The notes under the pieces: model-generated | Seen by the model: only the letters and a program-made list of their open reading frames with translations | Database searches by the model: none | Told to the model about the DNA's origin: nothing | Shown here: positions 52,087 through 61,639 of the stretch, piece by piece | Layout of the letters: the number at the start of each line of letters is the position of its first letter | How positions within the stretch are numbered: the first letter of the stretch is position 1 | Made by a program: the position numbers and the translations under genes | Assembly: GCA_038206235.1 (NCBI GenBank) | Contig: JBBRBB010000001.1 | Coordinates: forward strand, 223,886 to 287,885 | DNA: 64,000 nt | From: JBBRBB01 sp038206235 | Lineage (GTDB): Bacteria > Bacteroidota > Bacteroidia > Chitinophagales > Chitinophagaceae | Direction: 5' to 3'

Positions 52087-52962
52087 ATGGCTTTTAATCT
52101 TCGTGCATTTAGAACACGTACACTTACGGCTGCTGTATTTGTAATAGTGATGCTTGCCGGTTTGCTGTTGAGTCACTGGAGCTTTTTAATATTATTTTCT
52201 GTAATACACACCGGATGCTGGATAGAATACCAAAGACTAATTGGAATGATTGATGCGGATTACAAAACCATCACGCCTTTTCACCGCTATGGTGTAATTA
52301 TTGCCGGGCTTGGATTTATGCTCTGGATGACGAGCGGTATTTATCACATTGGTAATATAAACCTAAACGAAACAGGCTTGTGGCTTATGTATGTTTTATT
52401 GATTGCAGTACCCGTTGTTGAAATTGTATTGAGCAAACAATTTAATCTGAAGCTTTTGAGCTATTCATTACTGGGTCTTATATATATTTCTTTAAGTATG
52501 GGATTGATGATTGCGCTTAGAACAGAAGGATTTATTTTTGAAAACACTCCGTTTTCAATTGATTTTGGATGGATAATTCCTATAATACTTATTGCCACTC
52601 TTTGGATAAATGATACCATGGCATACATCATAGGTTCACTAATTGGCCATACGCCCTTTTCAAAAGTCTCGCCGAATAAAACATGGGAAGGCACGCTGGG
52701 CGGGGCTTTGCTTGCGGTTAGTATAGTAACATTAATAAGCCATGCCGTATTTCAATCAGATTATTTGCCGGTGTTTCTCATTGCCTTAATTACCGTTGTT
52801 ATGGGCACAGCAGGCGATTTGCTTGAAAGTAAGCTGAAGCGTTTAGCAGGTGCGAAAGACAGCGGAAATATTATGCCGGGGCATGGCGGTTTTTTAGACC
52901 GATTCGATTCGTTGCTTATGGCAACTCCTTTTGTATGGCTTTTTGTAAAATTTTTTGTATAG
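52087..52962 (+). CDS. cdsA: Phosphatidate cytidylyltransferase
   Basis: This 291-residue integral membrane enzyme makes CDP-diacylglycerol, the precursor of all phospholipids. It has about eight transmembrane segments and the family signature near the C-terminus, SKLKRLAGAKDSGNIMPGHGGFLDRFDSLL. SPNKTWEGTLGG lies in the middle. It is followed 45 bases later by the phosphatidylserine decarboxylase gene, so the two probably form a phospholipid operon. Confidence 0.9.
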   Translation: MAFNLRAFRTRTLTAAVFVIVMLAGLLLSHWSFLILFSVIHTGCWIEYQRLIGMIDADYKTITPFHRYGVIIAGLGFMLWMTSGIYHIGNINLNETGLWLMYVLLIAVPVVEIVLSKQFNLKLLSYSLLGLIYISLSMGLMIALRTEGFIFENTPFSIDFGWIIPIILIATLWINDTMAYIIGSLIGHTPFSKVSPNKTWEGTLGGALLAVSIVTLISHAVFQSDYLPVFLIALITVVMGTAGDLLESKLKRLAGAKDSGNIMPGHGGFLDRFDSLLMATPFVWLFVKFFV

Positions 52963-53007
52963 CTGAATCTGCAGTATCTTAAATTAAATTAGCGTTTATA
53001 AATTAAA

Positions 53008-53658
53008 ATGACAATCCATAAAGAAGGATATAAAACTATTGGCATCAGCGCTTTTCTGTTTGGAGTTATTAATGTAATATCCTTTCAGGTATGGGATTCA
53101 GAAGTTTGCGCAGCGTTATTTTTAATAACACTCGTTCTGTTTCTTTTTATCATATCATTTTTTAGAGTGCCCAAAAGAAAACTTATTATGAATGATGATT
53201 ATATAATTTCTCCTGCAGATGGCAAAGTGGTCACCATTGAAGAAATAACAGACGAGGAATATTTTCATGATAAACGTTTACAGGTAAGCATTTTCATGAG
53301 CCCGCTGAATGTGCATTTGAACCGCAACCCTATTAGCGGAACAGTAAAATACAGCAAGTATTATAAGGGAAAATATTTAGTAGCGTGGCATCCCAAATCT
53401 TCCGCAGAAAATGAAAGGCATAGTGTAGTTATAGAAAATAAAAAAGGGATTATTCTGGTTAAGCAAATTGCCGGAGCACTTGCAAAACGAATTATTAATT
53501 ATGTAAGCAAAGGTGCACAGGTTATTCAAACCGAAGAATTAGGCTTTATAAAATTTGGCAGCCGTGTAGATGTTTTGTTGCCGCTACATTCAAAGCTAAA
53601 AGTAAAAATGAATGAAAAGGTGAAAGGCGGTGTTTCGGTATTGGCTTCTTTCAATTAA
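53008..53658 (+). CDS. psd: Phosphatidylserine decarboxylase family protein
   Basis: The 216-residue product has two N-terminal membrane segments and the catalytic region ISPADGKVVTIEE. MSPLNVHLNRNPISGTV follows, and the autocleavage site FGSRVDVLLP lies near the C-terminus. Cleavage at Gly-Ser gives the pyruvoyl-bearing subunit. The enzyme makes phosphatidylethanolamine from phosphatidylserine. It is the short form typical of many bacteria. It lies directly downstream of cdsA on the same strand. Confidence 0.9.
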   Translation: MTIHKEGYKTIGISAFLFGVINVISFQVWDSEVCAALFLITLVLFLFIISFFRVPKRKLIMNDDYIISPADGKVVTIEEITDEEYFHDKRLQVSIFMSPLNVHLNRNPISGTVKYSKYYKGKYLVAWHPKSSAENERHSVVIENKKGIILVKQIAGALAKRIINYVSKGAQVIQTEELGFIKFGSRVDVLLPLHSKLKVKMNEKVKGGVSVLASFN

Positions 53659-53901
53659 AGATTCCATTCTTTTAAAAACTATAATCTCTCCAATTGTTCT
53701 AAATACAATTCATTTGTTTCATCAAATGATTCTTCCGTTTAGCTTGATAGATCAAAGATGAAAATTGTATTTTGATTAAAGATGAAAGTGAAAAATAAAC
53801 AGCATCAAAAATGTCCATTAGTCCTAATTTTAGGAAGGTACACTTTCGTATCCTCACATTAAGATTTCACATCCCGGCCTTGAGCAAGGAATTAAACCCA
53901 A

Positions 53902-53938
53902 CAAAAAGCCTCTTCCGCTTTAGGCGAAAAAGGCTTTA
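53902..53938 (-). terminator. Terminator of the degraded 5S copy
   Basis: On the minus strand AAAGCCTTTTTCGCC and GGAAGAGGCTTTTT form a stem-loop with a T run. It belongs to the 5S-like fragment at 53944-54032 and matches the terminators after the other 5S copies in position and base wording. Confidence 0.7.
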
Positions 53939-53943
53939 AAAAA

Positions 53944-54032
53944 GAATATGGCAGCTACCTACTCTCTCCCGCCTTGGCGGGATGCAGTACCATCGGCCAT
54001 GAGGGGCTTAACTTCTCTGTTCTGAATGGGAA
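53944..54032 (-). pseudogene. 5S rRNA fragment (degraded copy A)
   Basis: This is the 3' two-thirds of 5S rRNA on the minus strand (ending ...GTAGGTAGCTGCCATATTC), with substitutions relative to the copy at 63424. Similarity stops abruptly where the sequence reads GAATGTTCTCG instead of GAAGAGGTGAAC. The 5' strand of the closing helix is absent, so it cannot fold as 5S. Confidence 0.75.
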
Positions 54033-54082
54033 TGTTCTCGTCAACCTTCTGCTAATAATCGTTTTAAATAGAGCGGAGTTCT

Positions 54083-54721
54083 TTATTTAAACTTATAAGC
54101 AACACGCAAAGTGGTTGAATAAAAACCGCCATCATCAGGTGTATTTTCAAACTTTAAAGTTGTTATTATATGTTTAGTTATTTCATACCCTGCTTGGGGA
54201 GCTATATAAAAATCTGCATTTCCCAATGTTCCAAAAAATGGGTCATCATAGAAAAAGGCAACAACTCCTAATTGGCACCCTAAATAAAATTTGTTTACAG
54301 GATAAAAATTAACTCCAACACAAACGGGGATCATATTTAGACCGGAATTTTTATAAAAACCTTTACCGAAATAGTATGTATATCCGGCTAATGCTGTGAC
54401 AACCCATTTTCCGGTAATTGAATAGTGAACCTCAAAAGATGGCCCTACCCCAATGGAATTATTTTCGGTAAAATCTCCTGTTGGCACACTTATTTGGAAG
54501 CCTGCATTAAAGCTAAAGGAGCTTTTGGCGTTTTGGCTTTTATCCTGAGCTGAGGTATTTGCAACACCTGCACCATCGTCTGTTGCAACTGTAGGAAGCT
54601 GAAAGCCGGTAGTTGTTTTTCCATCACCGGAGAAAGTTAAATCTGAAGAGCCGGGCTGTGCAATGCCTGTAAGGCTAATAAGCAGCAGCAAGCAGGTTAA
54701 GGTGTAAGTAAGTTGTTTCAT
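54083..54721 (-). CDS. Outer-membrane beta-barrel protein
   Basis: The 212-residue product has a signal peptide ending TGIAQ and a linker rich in Ser/Gly. A barrel-like part follows, with FNAGFQISVPTGDFTENNSIGVGPSFEVHYSI and a final strand TLRVAYKFK. It resembles small OmpA-like or PorT-like barrels by pattern. It is encoded between two degraded 5S copies. Function unknown. Confidence 0.65.
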   Translation of the reverse strand: MKQLTYTLTCLLLLISLTGIAQPGSSDLTFSGDGKTTTGFQLPTVATDDGAGVANTSAQDKSQNAKSSFSFNAGFQISVPTGDFTENNSIGVGPSFEVHYSITGKWVVTALAGYTYYFGKGFYKNSGLNMIPVCVGVNFYPVNKFYLGCQLGVVAFFYDDPFFGTLGNADFYIAPQAGYEITKHIITTLKFENTPDDGGFYSTTLRVAYKFK

Positions 54722-54809
54722 GATTTTTGATTTTATGATGAAAAAATGTTTGATGTGTTAGAATACAATACAGAGGTTTATAAAATTCAATTTTGATTGT
54801 TGATACGTC

Positions 54810-55553
54810 TTAATTACCCGATAAACCTGTACCAGATTTTATTTTAAAAGGCACAATAATTCCTAACGACATATTTGTATCATCCATAGCAAGCTTTGAC
54901 TTTTCTGCAACCGTATGGGTAATCTGGGTTATTATTTGAAAGTTTTTGAAACCTCCGCTTATCATAACTCCCGGTTCCCAGAAGAAAAAGGGTTTAGAAC
55001 TTTCGAGAAATTTTATATAATTATAATCACTGCTATTTTGATTCTTTGTAAGTGAATATTGCTTTACACCTATATCTACCAGGCTCAATTTTGATGAAAC
55101 CGCCATGTTGAAGTGTTTGCTGGTAAAACCAAAAGATGGCTGAATAAAAATTTTTGTGACGCCTGTTTTTGCAGATTGTGATCCCGAATAATTATTTATA
55201 ACACTGCCTGTACCGAAGCCCGTATAGCCCTCAAATATCCAATGCTTATTGTGTGAGGGAAGAAAATAGCCGCCTGCTGCCTCAATATAGTTTCCATGCC
55301 CTGAACCAAACTCATGGTCATCAATGCTGGCATGAAAGAAGTTTAACTGCAAACCAATATTTTTACCTGCAGCATAAGCTGTTTGAATATCAAAACCGCT
55401 GAAATCATGGCCAGAGCTGGCTTGCCCCTGAATACGTGCTTCATATTTTTCTTTGAATAGAGGCACATTATTGGCGTTAGGTGCATAATAATAATGTGTG
55501 CAGGAAGTAAAAAGGCATAAACTGGAGACGAGTATAATAGTTGTTTTTCTCAT
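54810..55553 (-). CDS. Putative outer-membrane lipoprotein
   Basis: The 247-residue product has a lipobox LCLFTSC (Cys18) and a mature start YYYAPNANNVPLFKEKYEARIQGQAS. Alternating strands and Gly-rich turns follow (GGYFLPSHNKHWIFEGYTGFGTG), as in lipid-anchored barrels. It faces the same way as its neighbour at 54083. No family was recognised beyond that. Confidence 0.65.
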   Translation of the reverse strand: MRKTTIILVSSLCLFTSCTHYYYAPNANNVPLFKEKYEARIQGQASSGHDFSGFDIQTAYAAGKNIGLQLNFFHASIDDHEFGSGHGNYIEAAGGYFLPSHNKHWIFEGYTGFGTGSVINNYSGSQSAKTGVTKIFIQPSFGFTSKHFNMAVSSKLSLVDIGVKQYSLTKNQNSSDYNYIKFLESSKPFFFWEPGVMISGGFKNFQIITQITHTVAEKSKLAMDDTNMSLGIIVPFKIKSGTGLSGN

Positions 55554-55661
55554 AGTAGAAAAAGTTAAATGGTGAACGAAAATTTTTTAGGGCTGAGCGT
55601 TTTTTTTTTAAAATTTTACCAGAACTATCTAAACGTTGACCCGTTGAATTAACAGGATTGT

Positions 55662-56114
55662 TTAATTAACCGATACCAAAAAGGTTATTTTTTGTTTTTG
55701 GCTATATGTTACCGGTACTCCATCCCGAGTGGCAGGCATCCATTTGGGGCTTTTTTTGAATACTCGTACTACCTCTCCTCCGGTTCCGTATCCGGGATTT
55801 GTTATAGTCTTCACTCCCGCAACCGACCCATCTTTTTGCACTAAGAAGGATACCACTCCTAAGTATTCACCTACAGGAGCGTTATTATTTGAAGGGACAT
55901 TCAAATTAAGATTCCGATAAATAAAATCATTCCATGCTTGTGGCCCTCCGGGAAATTGAGCCTCTACCCAAGTATGAAGGTCTTCTGAACTTTTTGGCAA
56001 TGGATTGCTACTGCCAACCGGTTGTGTTGCGGGAAGAGTAGTTTGAGCATTACAAAGATTGCCGGTAATAAGTCCGGTTAAAAAAAATATACAAAGGATT
56101 TTAATCTGTTTCAT
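55662..56114 (-). CDS. Periplasmic protein with TonB C-terminal-like domain
   Basis: The 150-residue product has a signal peptide ending NLCNAQ and a C-terminal TonB-like domain: VGEYLGVVSFLVQKDGSVAGVKTITNPGYGTGGEVVRVFKKSPKWMPATRDGVPV. This is the V-x-F-x-V-x-x-D-G-S-V pattern of TonB_C. It lacks the usual N-terminal membrane anchor and proline-rich spacer, so it is not a classical energy transducer. The role is unknown. Confidence 0.75.
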   Translation of the reverse strand: MKQIKILCIFFLTGLITGNLCNAQTTLPATQPVGSSNPLPKSSEDLHTWVEAQFPGGPQAWNDFIYRNLNLNVPSNNNAPVGEYLGVVSFLVQKDGSVAGVKTITNPGYGTGGEVVRVFKKSPKWMPATRDGVPVTYSQKQKITFLVSVN

Positions 56115-56452
56115 GTTTTTATGTTTTAATGTTATGCTTACTCTTTTTTGGGGTTTCAGCTTCCCCGTTTTTCAAATGTTTGTTGAAAATTTAGATTTAT
56201 TGAGAACGAATGTAGGAATGCCTAAAAGCCATTCATAATTGATATTTAAACATCATTGCAAGAAAAAAATAAAATTTACTAACTGAGGAGGGAGAATGAG
56301 GAAGCATAATTAGTTTCTGCAAAAAGGGAAATCCCCGGATTTATATTTTGCAGGAATTACTAAAATAAATTGGAGGGAAAAAGACTATTTGCTTAACAAA
56401 AACCATAGAATAAAGAAGAAAAAATTAACTCTGAACAGGTATTTCTAAATCA

Positions 56453-57472
56453 TTAAAATTTTCCGAAGGTTCTCATTTGGTTGTTCCTGCTTTTTTCAAT
56501 TTCTTCATGTATCAAATAGAAAAAACCAGACCTGAGTTTCTCGCCGCTTTTGCTTAGAAGAATAGATTTCTGTATTATGTTTTTCAGAAAGTTATAATGA
56601 TATGCGGTGTGCGTCTCATCACTGGTGCTTAAATAATTAAGATAGTTATGTACTATATAGGAAATACGATTGCCTTCAACAATCGCTAAATAGGAATTAT
56701 CACCTGTAAAAAAATCATTTACATACAAACTATATGCAGCAGACTGACTATTTTCTTTTTCCCCCGGCATAAATTTTACACCGCTTTCAGCCTGTGCTTC
56801 TATATGATCAATCATTTTGTGCAATTGCTCATATATTGTTTTTAATTCGCTGTCTGAACGAAACATGTGGGCTGTTTTGTAATATTCAATTTGATAAAGG
56901 GTTGTATGTATATTGCTCACATTCATAATTTCTGAGCCGGGGATTAGAGTATATTGTTTTGCAATTTTAGCATTAATGTCAATCATTGATTTGTCAAACA
57001 CATCGCAGTAAAAAGATTGATGAGAAAAAACCGGGAAATTCAATATGGTTTTCATCCAGGCAAAATTTTTGAACGCAGCAAGCTCAGGATATGGGAAATA
57101 ATAAAAGATAACAATATCCTTACAGAAATGAATAAGCTCTTTATTTTTAAAACTATTCAAAAAGGTTAGTGCTTCCAACATTTTCTGGAGGTACATATCA
57201 AAATTGAAATTATCTGGTGTAACATAGTTTCCTGAAAAGATCTTCGCATCGGAAGTTTTCAAATTCAGCAACTGGTCAATAGACAATTTAAAATGAGATG
57301 CTATCTTACTAATTTCCTCAAGGGAAATCATTTTCTCCCCTCTTATTCTCCGGTAAGCACTATCCATGCTTATCTCTAAAAGGTCTGCCAGCTCATCCAC
57401 AAATGAAAGATGAGAAGGTAGTTTTGATTTAATAAATTGGAAAAACATTACCTGTAGCTGATTGCTTTCCAT
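56453..57472 (-). CDS. XRE-type HTH transcriptional regulator with large C-terminal domain
   Basis: The 339-residue product begins with a helix-turn-helix domain (residues ~20-70): LSFVDELADLLEISMDSAYRRIRGEKMISLEEISKIASHFKLSIDQLL. The remaining ~270 residues form a helical domain of unknown fold (from NFDMYLQKMLEALTFLNSF). It diverges from the desaturase gene (183 bases between starts) and may control it, which is inference from position only. The length is unusual for XRE proteins and typical of a Bacteroidota group. Confidence 0.7.
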   Translation of the reverse strand: MESNQLQVMFFQFIKSKLPSHLSFVDELADLLEISMDSAYRRIRGEKMISLEEISKIASHFKLSIDQLLNLKTSDAKIFSGNYVTPDNFNFDMYLQKMLEALTFLNSFKNKELIHFCKDIVIFYYFPYPELAAFKNFAWMKTILNFPVFSHQSFYCDVFDKSMIDINAKIAKQYTLIPGSEIMNVSNIHTTLYQIEYYKTAHMFRSDSELKTIYEQLHKMIDHIEAQAESGVKFMPGEKENSQSAAYSLYVNDFFTGDNSYLAIVEGNRISYIVHNYLNYLSTSDETHTAYHYNFLKNIIQKSILLSKSGEKLRSGFFYLIHEEIEKSRNNQMRTFGKF

Positions 57473-57654
57473 TTTGTTTTAGATTTATTTATGAGTCTTG
57501 CCAGAAAGAGTCTGAATCTTGTATAAATATACAGGAAAATGCAAGTGAATAAAATGGTTGATTAGAAAAACTGACTAAAAAATTTGCCCATTTCTTTTCA
57601 CTGTAAGCATATCTCGTTATCTTTCCTGGAGCAACATGCCAACTTATAAATGTC

Positions 57655-58695
57655 ATGAGATTTATTGATAAACTTCTTCAGGAGCCATCATATGGATGGT
57701 GTGATAACGATGGAAATCTTATCATGCCATCTGTAAAGAGATTATATAAAGAAGCCTTTTCGAGAGTCAATATATTTAGAACCCGGAAAAACTGGATGTC
57801 CTTAAGTAGTTGGCTGATTACCACCTGCATGATTCCCTTTTTTTTATTCTTCATTTTCAAATATTTTTCTTTTGGTTTGATAGTGCCGATAGTTTTATAC
57901 AGCATGGTTATCATGGGCACACATGCAACTGTTTGGTATCATAGGTACTGCACGCATAAAGCCTATCAATTTAGCCATCCTATATGGAAATTCTTAACGC
58001 AAAATCTTGTTATAAGAACATTTCCTGAAGAAATGTATGTGATTTCACATCATGTTCATCATGCCAAATCTGATAAGCCTGGTGACCCTTACAATTCAAG
58101 GGCAGGATTTATGTACTGCATGTTGGCTGACGTAAACCATCAAAGTATTTCTAAAAATTTGAATGAAGAAGAATATAATAAAGCTGCTCAGTTTCTACAG
58201 CATACCGGCGTTTGGTTAAATAATTATTCGCAATATTTGAAGTTGGGTTCTGTTACGCATCCTGTTTATGTTGCAGGGTTATGGTTATTGAACTGGATTT
58301 TTTGGTACTGCATATTTTATATAATAGGTGGTCATGGTTTATCGTGTGCTTTATTCAGCGCTGCCATGTTTTGGTGTATTCTCGTACGTGCCTTTAATTA
58401 TACCGGCCACGGGAATGGTAAAGTGAAACATGTTGATGGAATTGACTTTGACAGACGTAATCTTTCTAAAAACCAATTAAGACCAGGTATTCTGTGTGGC
58501 GAATGGCACAATAACCATCATCTTTACCCGCGTAGTGCACGTTCAGGTTTTCTTCCATTTCAATTAGATATTTCATGGGGATATATTTATATTCTCTTTA
58601 AACTCGGCGCAGTCTCTTCTTACCGTGATAATAAAAAAGATTTTTTAAAGAAATATATACAAGTCACGAAAGGTATTTCCAACAATTATCGCTAA
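57655..58695 (+). CDS. Acyl-lipid/acyl-CoA fatty acid desaturase
   Basis: The 346-residue integral membrane enzyme has the three histidine boxes: HRYCTH near residue 98, HHVHH near 131 and HNNHH near 284. The order and spacing match the delta-9-type desaturases. Four transmembrane segments surround them. It introduces a double bond into membrane acyl chains with O2 and an electron donor. The divergent XRE regulator suggests temperature or lipid control, as inference only. No Tn or IS is adjacent. Confidence 0.85.
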   Translation: MRFIDKLLQEPSYGWCDNDGNLIMPSVKRLYKEAFSRVNIFRTRKNWMSLSSWLITTCMIPFFLFFIFKYFSFGLIVPIVLYSMVIMGTHATVWYHRYCTHKAYQFSHPIWKFLTQNLVIRTFPEEMYVISHHVHHAKSDKPGDPYNSRAGFMYCMLADVNHQSISKNLNEEEYNKAAQFLQHTGVWLNNYSQYLKLGSVTHPVYVAGLWLLNWIFWYCIFYIIGGHGLSCALFSAAMFWCILVRAFNYTGHGNGKVKHVDGIDFDRRNLSKNQLRPGILCGEWHNNHHLYPRSARSGFLPFQLDISWGYIYILFKLGAVSSYRDNKKDFLKKYIQVTKGISNNYR

Positions 58696-58776
58696 AGAGA
58701 TTGAAATATTCATTAAGTGTTATGCAGATTGCCTACAGCTATATGTATCTTATCGCTGGAAAAAATTAGCAATCTC

Positions 58777-58876
58777 TATGGCAGCTACCTACTCTCCCGC
58801 CCCGATGGCTATTGGAATGGTGCAGACTATAGCTGAGGGCTTGACCTTCTCTGTTCAGAATGGCAGGAAGTGGACA
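58777..58876 (-). pseudogene. Degraded 5S rRNA copy (B1)
   Basis: The minus strand ends in GGTAGCTGCCAT, with GAGAGTAGGTAGC before it, as in 5S. The middle (CTATAGTCTGCACC, GGTCAAGCCCTC, GAACAGAGAAGG) is substantially diverged. The far end shows only patchy similarity (TGCCATTCTGAACAGAG). It is a decayed 5S, not a functional one. Confidence 0.65.
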
Positions 58877-58887
58877 TAAGAATAAAC

Positions 58888-58922
58888 AAAAAGCCTTTCC
58901 CTCAAAAGCGAAAAAGGCTTTA
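58888..58922 (-). terminator. Terminator of 5S-like copy B2
   Basis: On the minus strand AAAGCCTTTTTCGC and GGGAAAGGCTTTTTG form a stem-loop and T run directly after the 5S-like copy B2. It matches the arrangement at 53902 and 63382. Confidence 0.75.
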
Positions 58923-58926
58923 AAAA

Positions 58927-59028
58927 GAATATGGCAGCTACCTACTCTCCCGCATTTTGGTGCAGTACCATCGGCCATGAGGGGCTTAACTACTCTGTTC
59001 GGAATGGGAAGAGGTGAACAACCCCGTA
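58927..59028 (-). pseudogene. Near-complete 5S rRNA copy with disrupted 5' stem (B2)
   Basis: About 85 bases are nearly identical to the 5S at 63424, including the whole loop region. The 5' strand of the closing helix is replaced by TTTTTGATTTACGG, which cannot pair with the 3' AGCTGCCA. It is therefore probably not functional. A matching terminator follows. Confidence 0.7.
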
Positions 59029-59325
59029 AATCAAAAACTCAATAAAATAAAAAATACTTTTTAAAAAATAAGGTGCTAAAAATCCTTTTAAAAGAAAAGT
59101 ACTCTCTTTTCATTTTCTTCGAAAATTATTAATAGCTTTAGCATATAAATTTAAGTACACATATATTTTGATTATCATTTTGTTTTTTGATTCTTCTGAT
59201 AAAAGTATAAACGCGGGTTCCACATACACGTAAGGCTTGGAAAGTTGTTTCTTCTGTAAGTGTAAAAAAAACCTCTATCGAAATAAAATTAAAGTGATAT
59301 TATTTAACTCCCAATATAATTTTCC

Positions 59326-61491
59326 ATGAAAAAAGATTTTACTCTCATTGCATGCTTACTGTGTGCATCTGTTATTGCAACTTCCCAGAATAGTGCCTAT
59401 AGGGGTATCTGGTATTACCAAACTGCATTTACAGCTTCTGCCAGCGAATTGCAGTCAACTATTGTGAAAACCATAAACACCCCTAACAGCATTCCCATCA
59501 AAGGTGTATTAGTTGGCCTTCCCTGGTATCAGATACAGAAAGATCCTCCGGTTCTAAAACCGACCGGTGGTAAAAATAACAATAGCAGTGATGGCAGCTA
59601 TGATTGGAGTTACTTCGATAGTTACATGAATGCTGTTTACAATTCCTCCAATGCGCTTTACATTAGCTTAATGATCTTCGCAGGGCCGGACGCCCCGGTG
59701 GGAAAAGCAAAAAATGATGGTACAAGTTGTGGCAGAGATAAAACCGGCACTGCTCACTCAGACTGGCTAACGCAATCACAGACTTATGGTGCGGTAACCT
59801 ATCCCGGCATTGGCTGGTTTCTTACCAGCAACAGCAAATTTGATGTATATCCGGATTATTTGGGCACGAACGACGGCAGTTCGCACATAGAGTCAGATGA
59901 AAAAAGCAGGTATGAAACATATTGGAGACAGATGCTATCAGACGTTGCGTATCATATACTTGCCCAGCCTGCCAATTCCTACAAAAGCAAAGTACTCTTT
60001 ATCCAGTCCTGCGAAGGAAAAACAGGCGATGCTGAGCCATATATTGATGGCAACTGCCACCCAGGTTATACGATAACCGATAAAAATTGGTATGACTTTC
60101 AAACCAGGTCATGGGACTGGATGAATGGCAAACTTGCAGTCACCGGTATTCACCTGATGGTAAACACAGGTGTTACCGACAGGCTGTATGGCTTTAAAGA
60201 TCCAGATAATTATTACAAGCTTTTGTATGATTGTTACACTAATATAAGCACCGTTTCACTCCCAAGAAGCGGCAGCCTTTTCGATTACGCAAACGGTATG
60301 TTGCCGCAGCCCTGGCGTAAAGCCACGAATATGGGGCACTGGTATCAGCAAAATGACGAGACAAAATTCAAAGGCGCTTTTGACGGTATAAAAAGCACAA
60401 CTTCTACTTCGTCCAATGTGCTTACACGGGATGAAGCAGACTTTGCGGGCAATGAGACAGCCATAACAGACCCTGCCATTCTTTTTGCCATTGCCGCAGA
60501 TGCGCTGAACAGCGGTTTGGATATGTGGATGATTAGTTTTAAAGACTTATTCGATTACCTTTCTGGTATAGGATTCAGTAATCTTCCTCCCGGGGTTAAA
60601 GGAGGCTTGCTTTTTTTTGACCGCCATGTAAACAGCTATAGAAGACCCGGGTATACCGGCACTGCTGATGCAACCACCGCCTTCTGCTATTTACGCAAAG
60701 GGTTAGATGCAAGTGTGGATGAATATGGCACCGGAGCTATTCCCTGTACTGCGTCCTCAAATTTGCAGTATGGATACATAACGAACGCAACCTGTGGCAG
60801 CACTACCTGTTATAATGATAATAGCACCGGCAATGCACCGGGAATGGAGCGCACAGCATGTATTGAAATGAAATATGCTTCAAAAGGCGCATACCAGCAG
60901 CCCGGCGGTGTAAATCAATGCAGTGAAAGCAATGGAGGCAGGGTAATAGGGCAGGGCGGTCCCTTTCAACAGTTTAATAGTTCAAGCAAATATGATGTTG
61001 GCTGGTACACCTTCACGGATGAATACAGCATAAATCTGAAGCTTGACCCAAACGATATATCTCATTCAACCGGGTGGTGGAATCAACAAACCTTTTCAAG
61101 CACACAGGGGCGGTTTGCAAGAGATGTGGGAAATGCACCGGGGGCAGGCAATAATAACAACAAACTCAATTTTATTTTAAAGAATATGGCTATTGCCGGA
61201 ACATCAACGACGGTGGTGATTAATTTTTTTGTGCCTCCGGATCAGGTAACCGTATGCAAGTGGAAATGGAGACTTATGACAAACGAAGCCACCCCGGTTC
61301 AAATTTTAATGGCTCAGCAAGGCGCCAGTTACACGCCCGGCACCTGGGCTCAGGTATCCGCAACATTCACTGTACCGGCGAGTTTCAATAGTACAGATGA
61401 CATCCCGGATTTTTATATTGAAAATTATACCCCAACTACTTGCGATAATAATTTTCGCATAAAGTTTTCAACAATTGAACTGTATCCCTAA
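59326..61491 (+). CDS. Large secreted hypothetical protein with glycosidase-like N-terminal part
   Basis: The 721-residue product has a signal peptide (ending VIATSQ). The region at about 20-420 contains strands and aromatic clusters, with YDWSYFDSYMNAVYNSSNALYISLMIF and LFIQSCEGKTGDAEPYIDG. These recall a TIM-barrel glycoside hydrolase, including Glu residues in SCEGKTGDAEPY. The last ~250 residues look like a beta-sandwich, Cys- and Asn-rich. There is no T9SS tail. I do not recognise a family. Carbohydrate binding or degradation is inference. Confidence 0.6.
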   Translation: MKKDFTLIACLLCASVIATSQNSAYRGIWYYQTAFTASASELQSTIVKTINTPNSIPIKGVLVGLPWYQIQKDPPVLKPTGGKNNNSSDGSYDWSYFDSYMNAVYNSSNALYISLMIFAGPDAPVGKAKNDGTSCGRDKTGTAHSDWLTQSQTYGAVTYPGIGWFLTSNSKFDVYPDYLGTNDGSSHIESDEKSRYETYWRQMLSDVAYHILAQPANSYKSKVLFIQSCEGKTGDAEPYIDGNCHPGYTITDKNWYDFQTRSWDWMNGKLAVTGIHLMVNTGVTDRLYGFKDPDNYYKLLYDCYTNISTVSLPRSGSLFDYANGMLPQPWRKATNMGHWYQQNDETKFKGAFDGIKSTTSTSSNVLTRDEADFAGNETAITDPAILFAIAADALNSGLDMWMISFKDLFDYLSGIGFSNLPPGVKGGLLFFDRHVNSYRRPGYTGTADATTAFCYLRKGLDASVDEYGTGAIPCTASSNLQYGYITNATCGSTTCYNDNSTGNAPGMERTACIEMKYASKGAYQQPGGVNQCSESNGGRVIGQGGPFQQFNSSSKYDVGWYTFTDEYSINLKLDPNDISHSTGWWNQQTFSSTQGRFARDVGNAPGAGNNNNKLNFILKNMAIAGTSTTVVINFFVPPDQVTVCKWKWRLMTNEATPVQILMAQQGASYTPGTWAQVSATFTVPASFNSTDDIPDFYIENYTPTTCDNNFRIKFSTIELYP

Positions 61492-61639
61492 TTAATTTAC
61501 GAGGAGGCGTTAATTAACACCAAAGTATGCATTCGCTAAAATTAAAAACAAACAGAACGAAAGTCTATTACTCTTAAAATAGAGTGCAGGGTTGAGATAA
61601 AAGTCAATAATACTTATTTATAATTTTAAAATATATGAC

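Larger units (their letters stand above)
53659..54082. other. Intergenic region with a degraded 5S-terminator copy
   Basis: About 420 bases without a protein gene. The right half is the 5S-like fragment and terminator described separately. The left half is AT-rich with no feature seen. Confidence 0.55.
58696..59325. other. Intergenic region with two 5S-like copies
   Basis: About 630 bases without a protein gene. It contains two minus-strand 5S-like copies with a terminator between them. The last ~290 bases, to the next gene start, have no other recognisable feature. Confidence 0.6.

Noticed and set aside
58766..59045. Protein frames over the 5S-like copies
   Set aside because: They arise from the 5S sequence and its complement. 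The same kind of frame recurs over the 23S gene at 63769-63999. Not genes.
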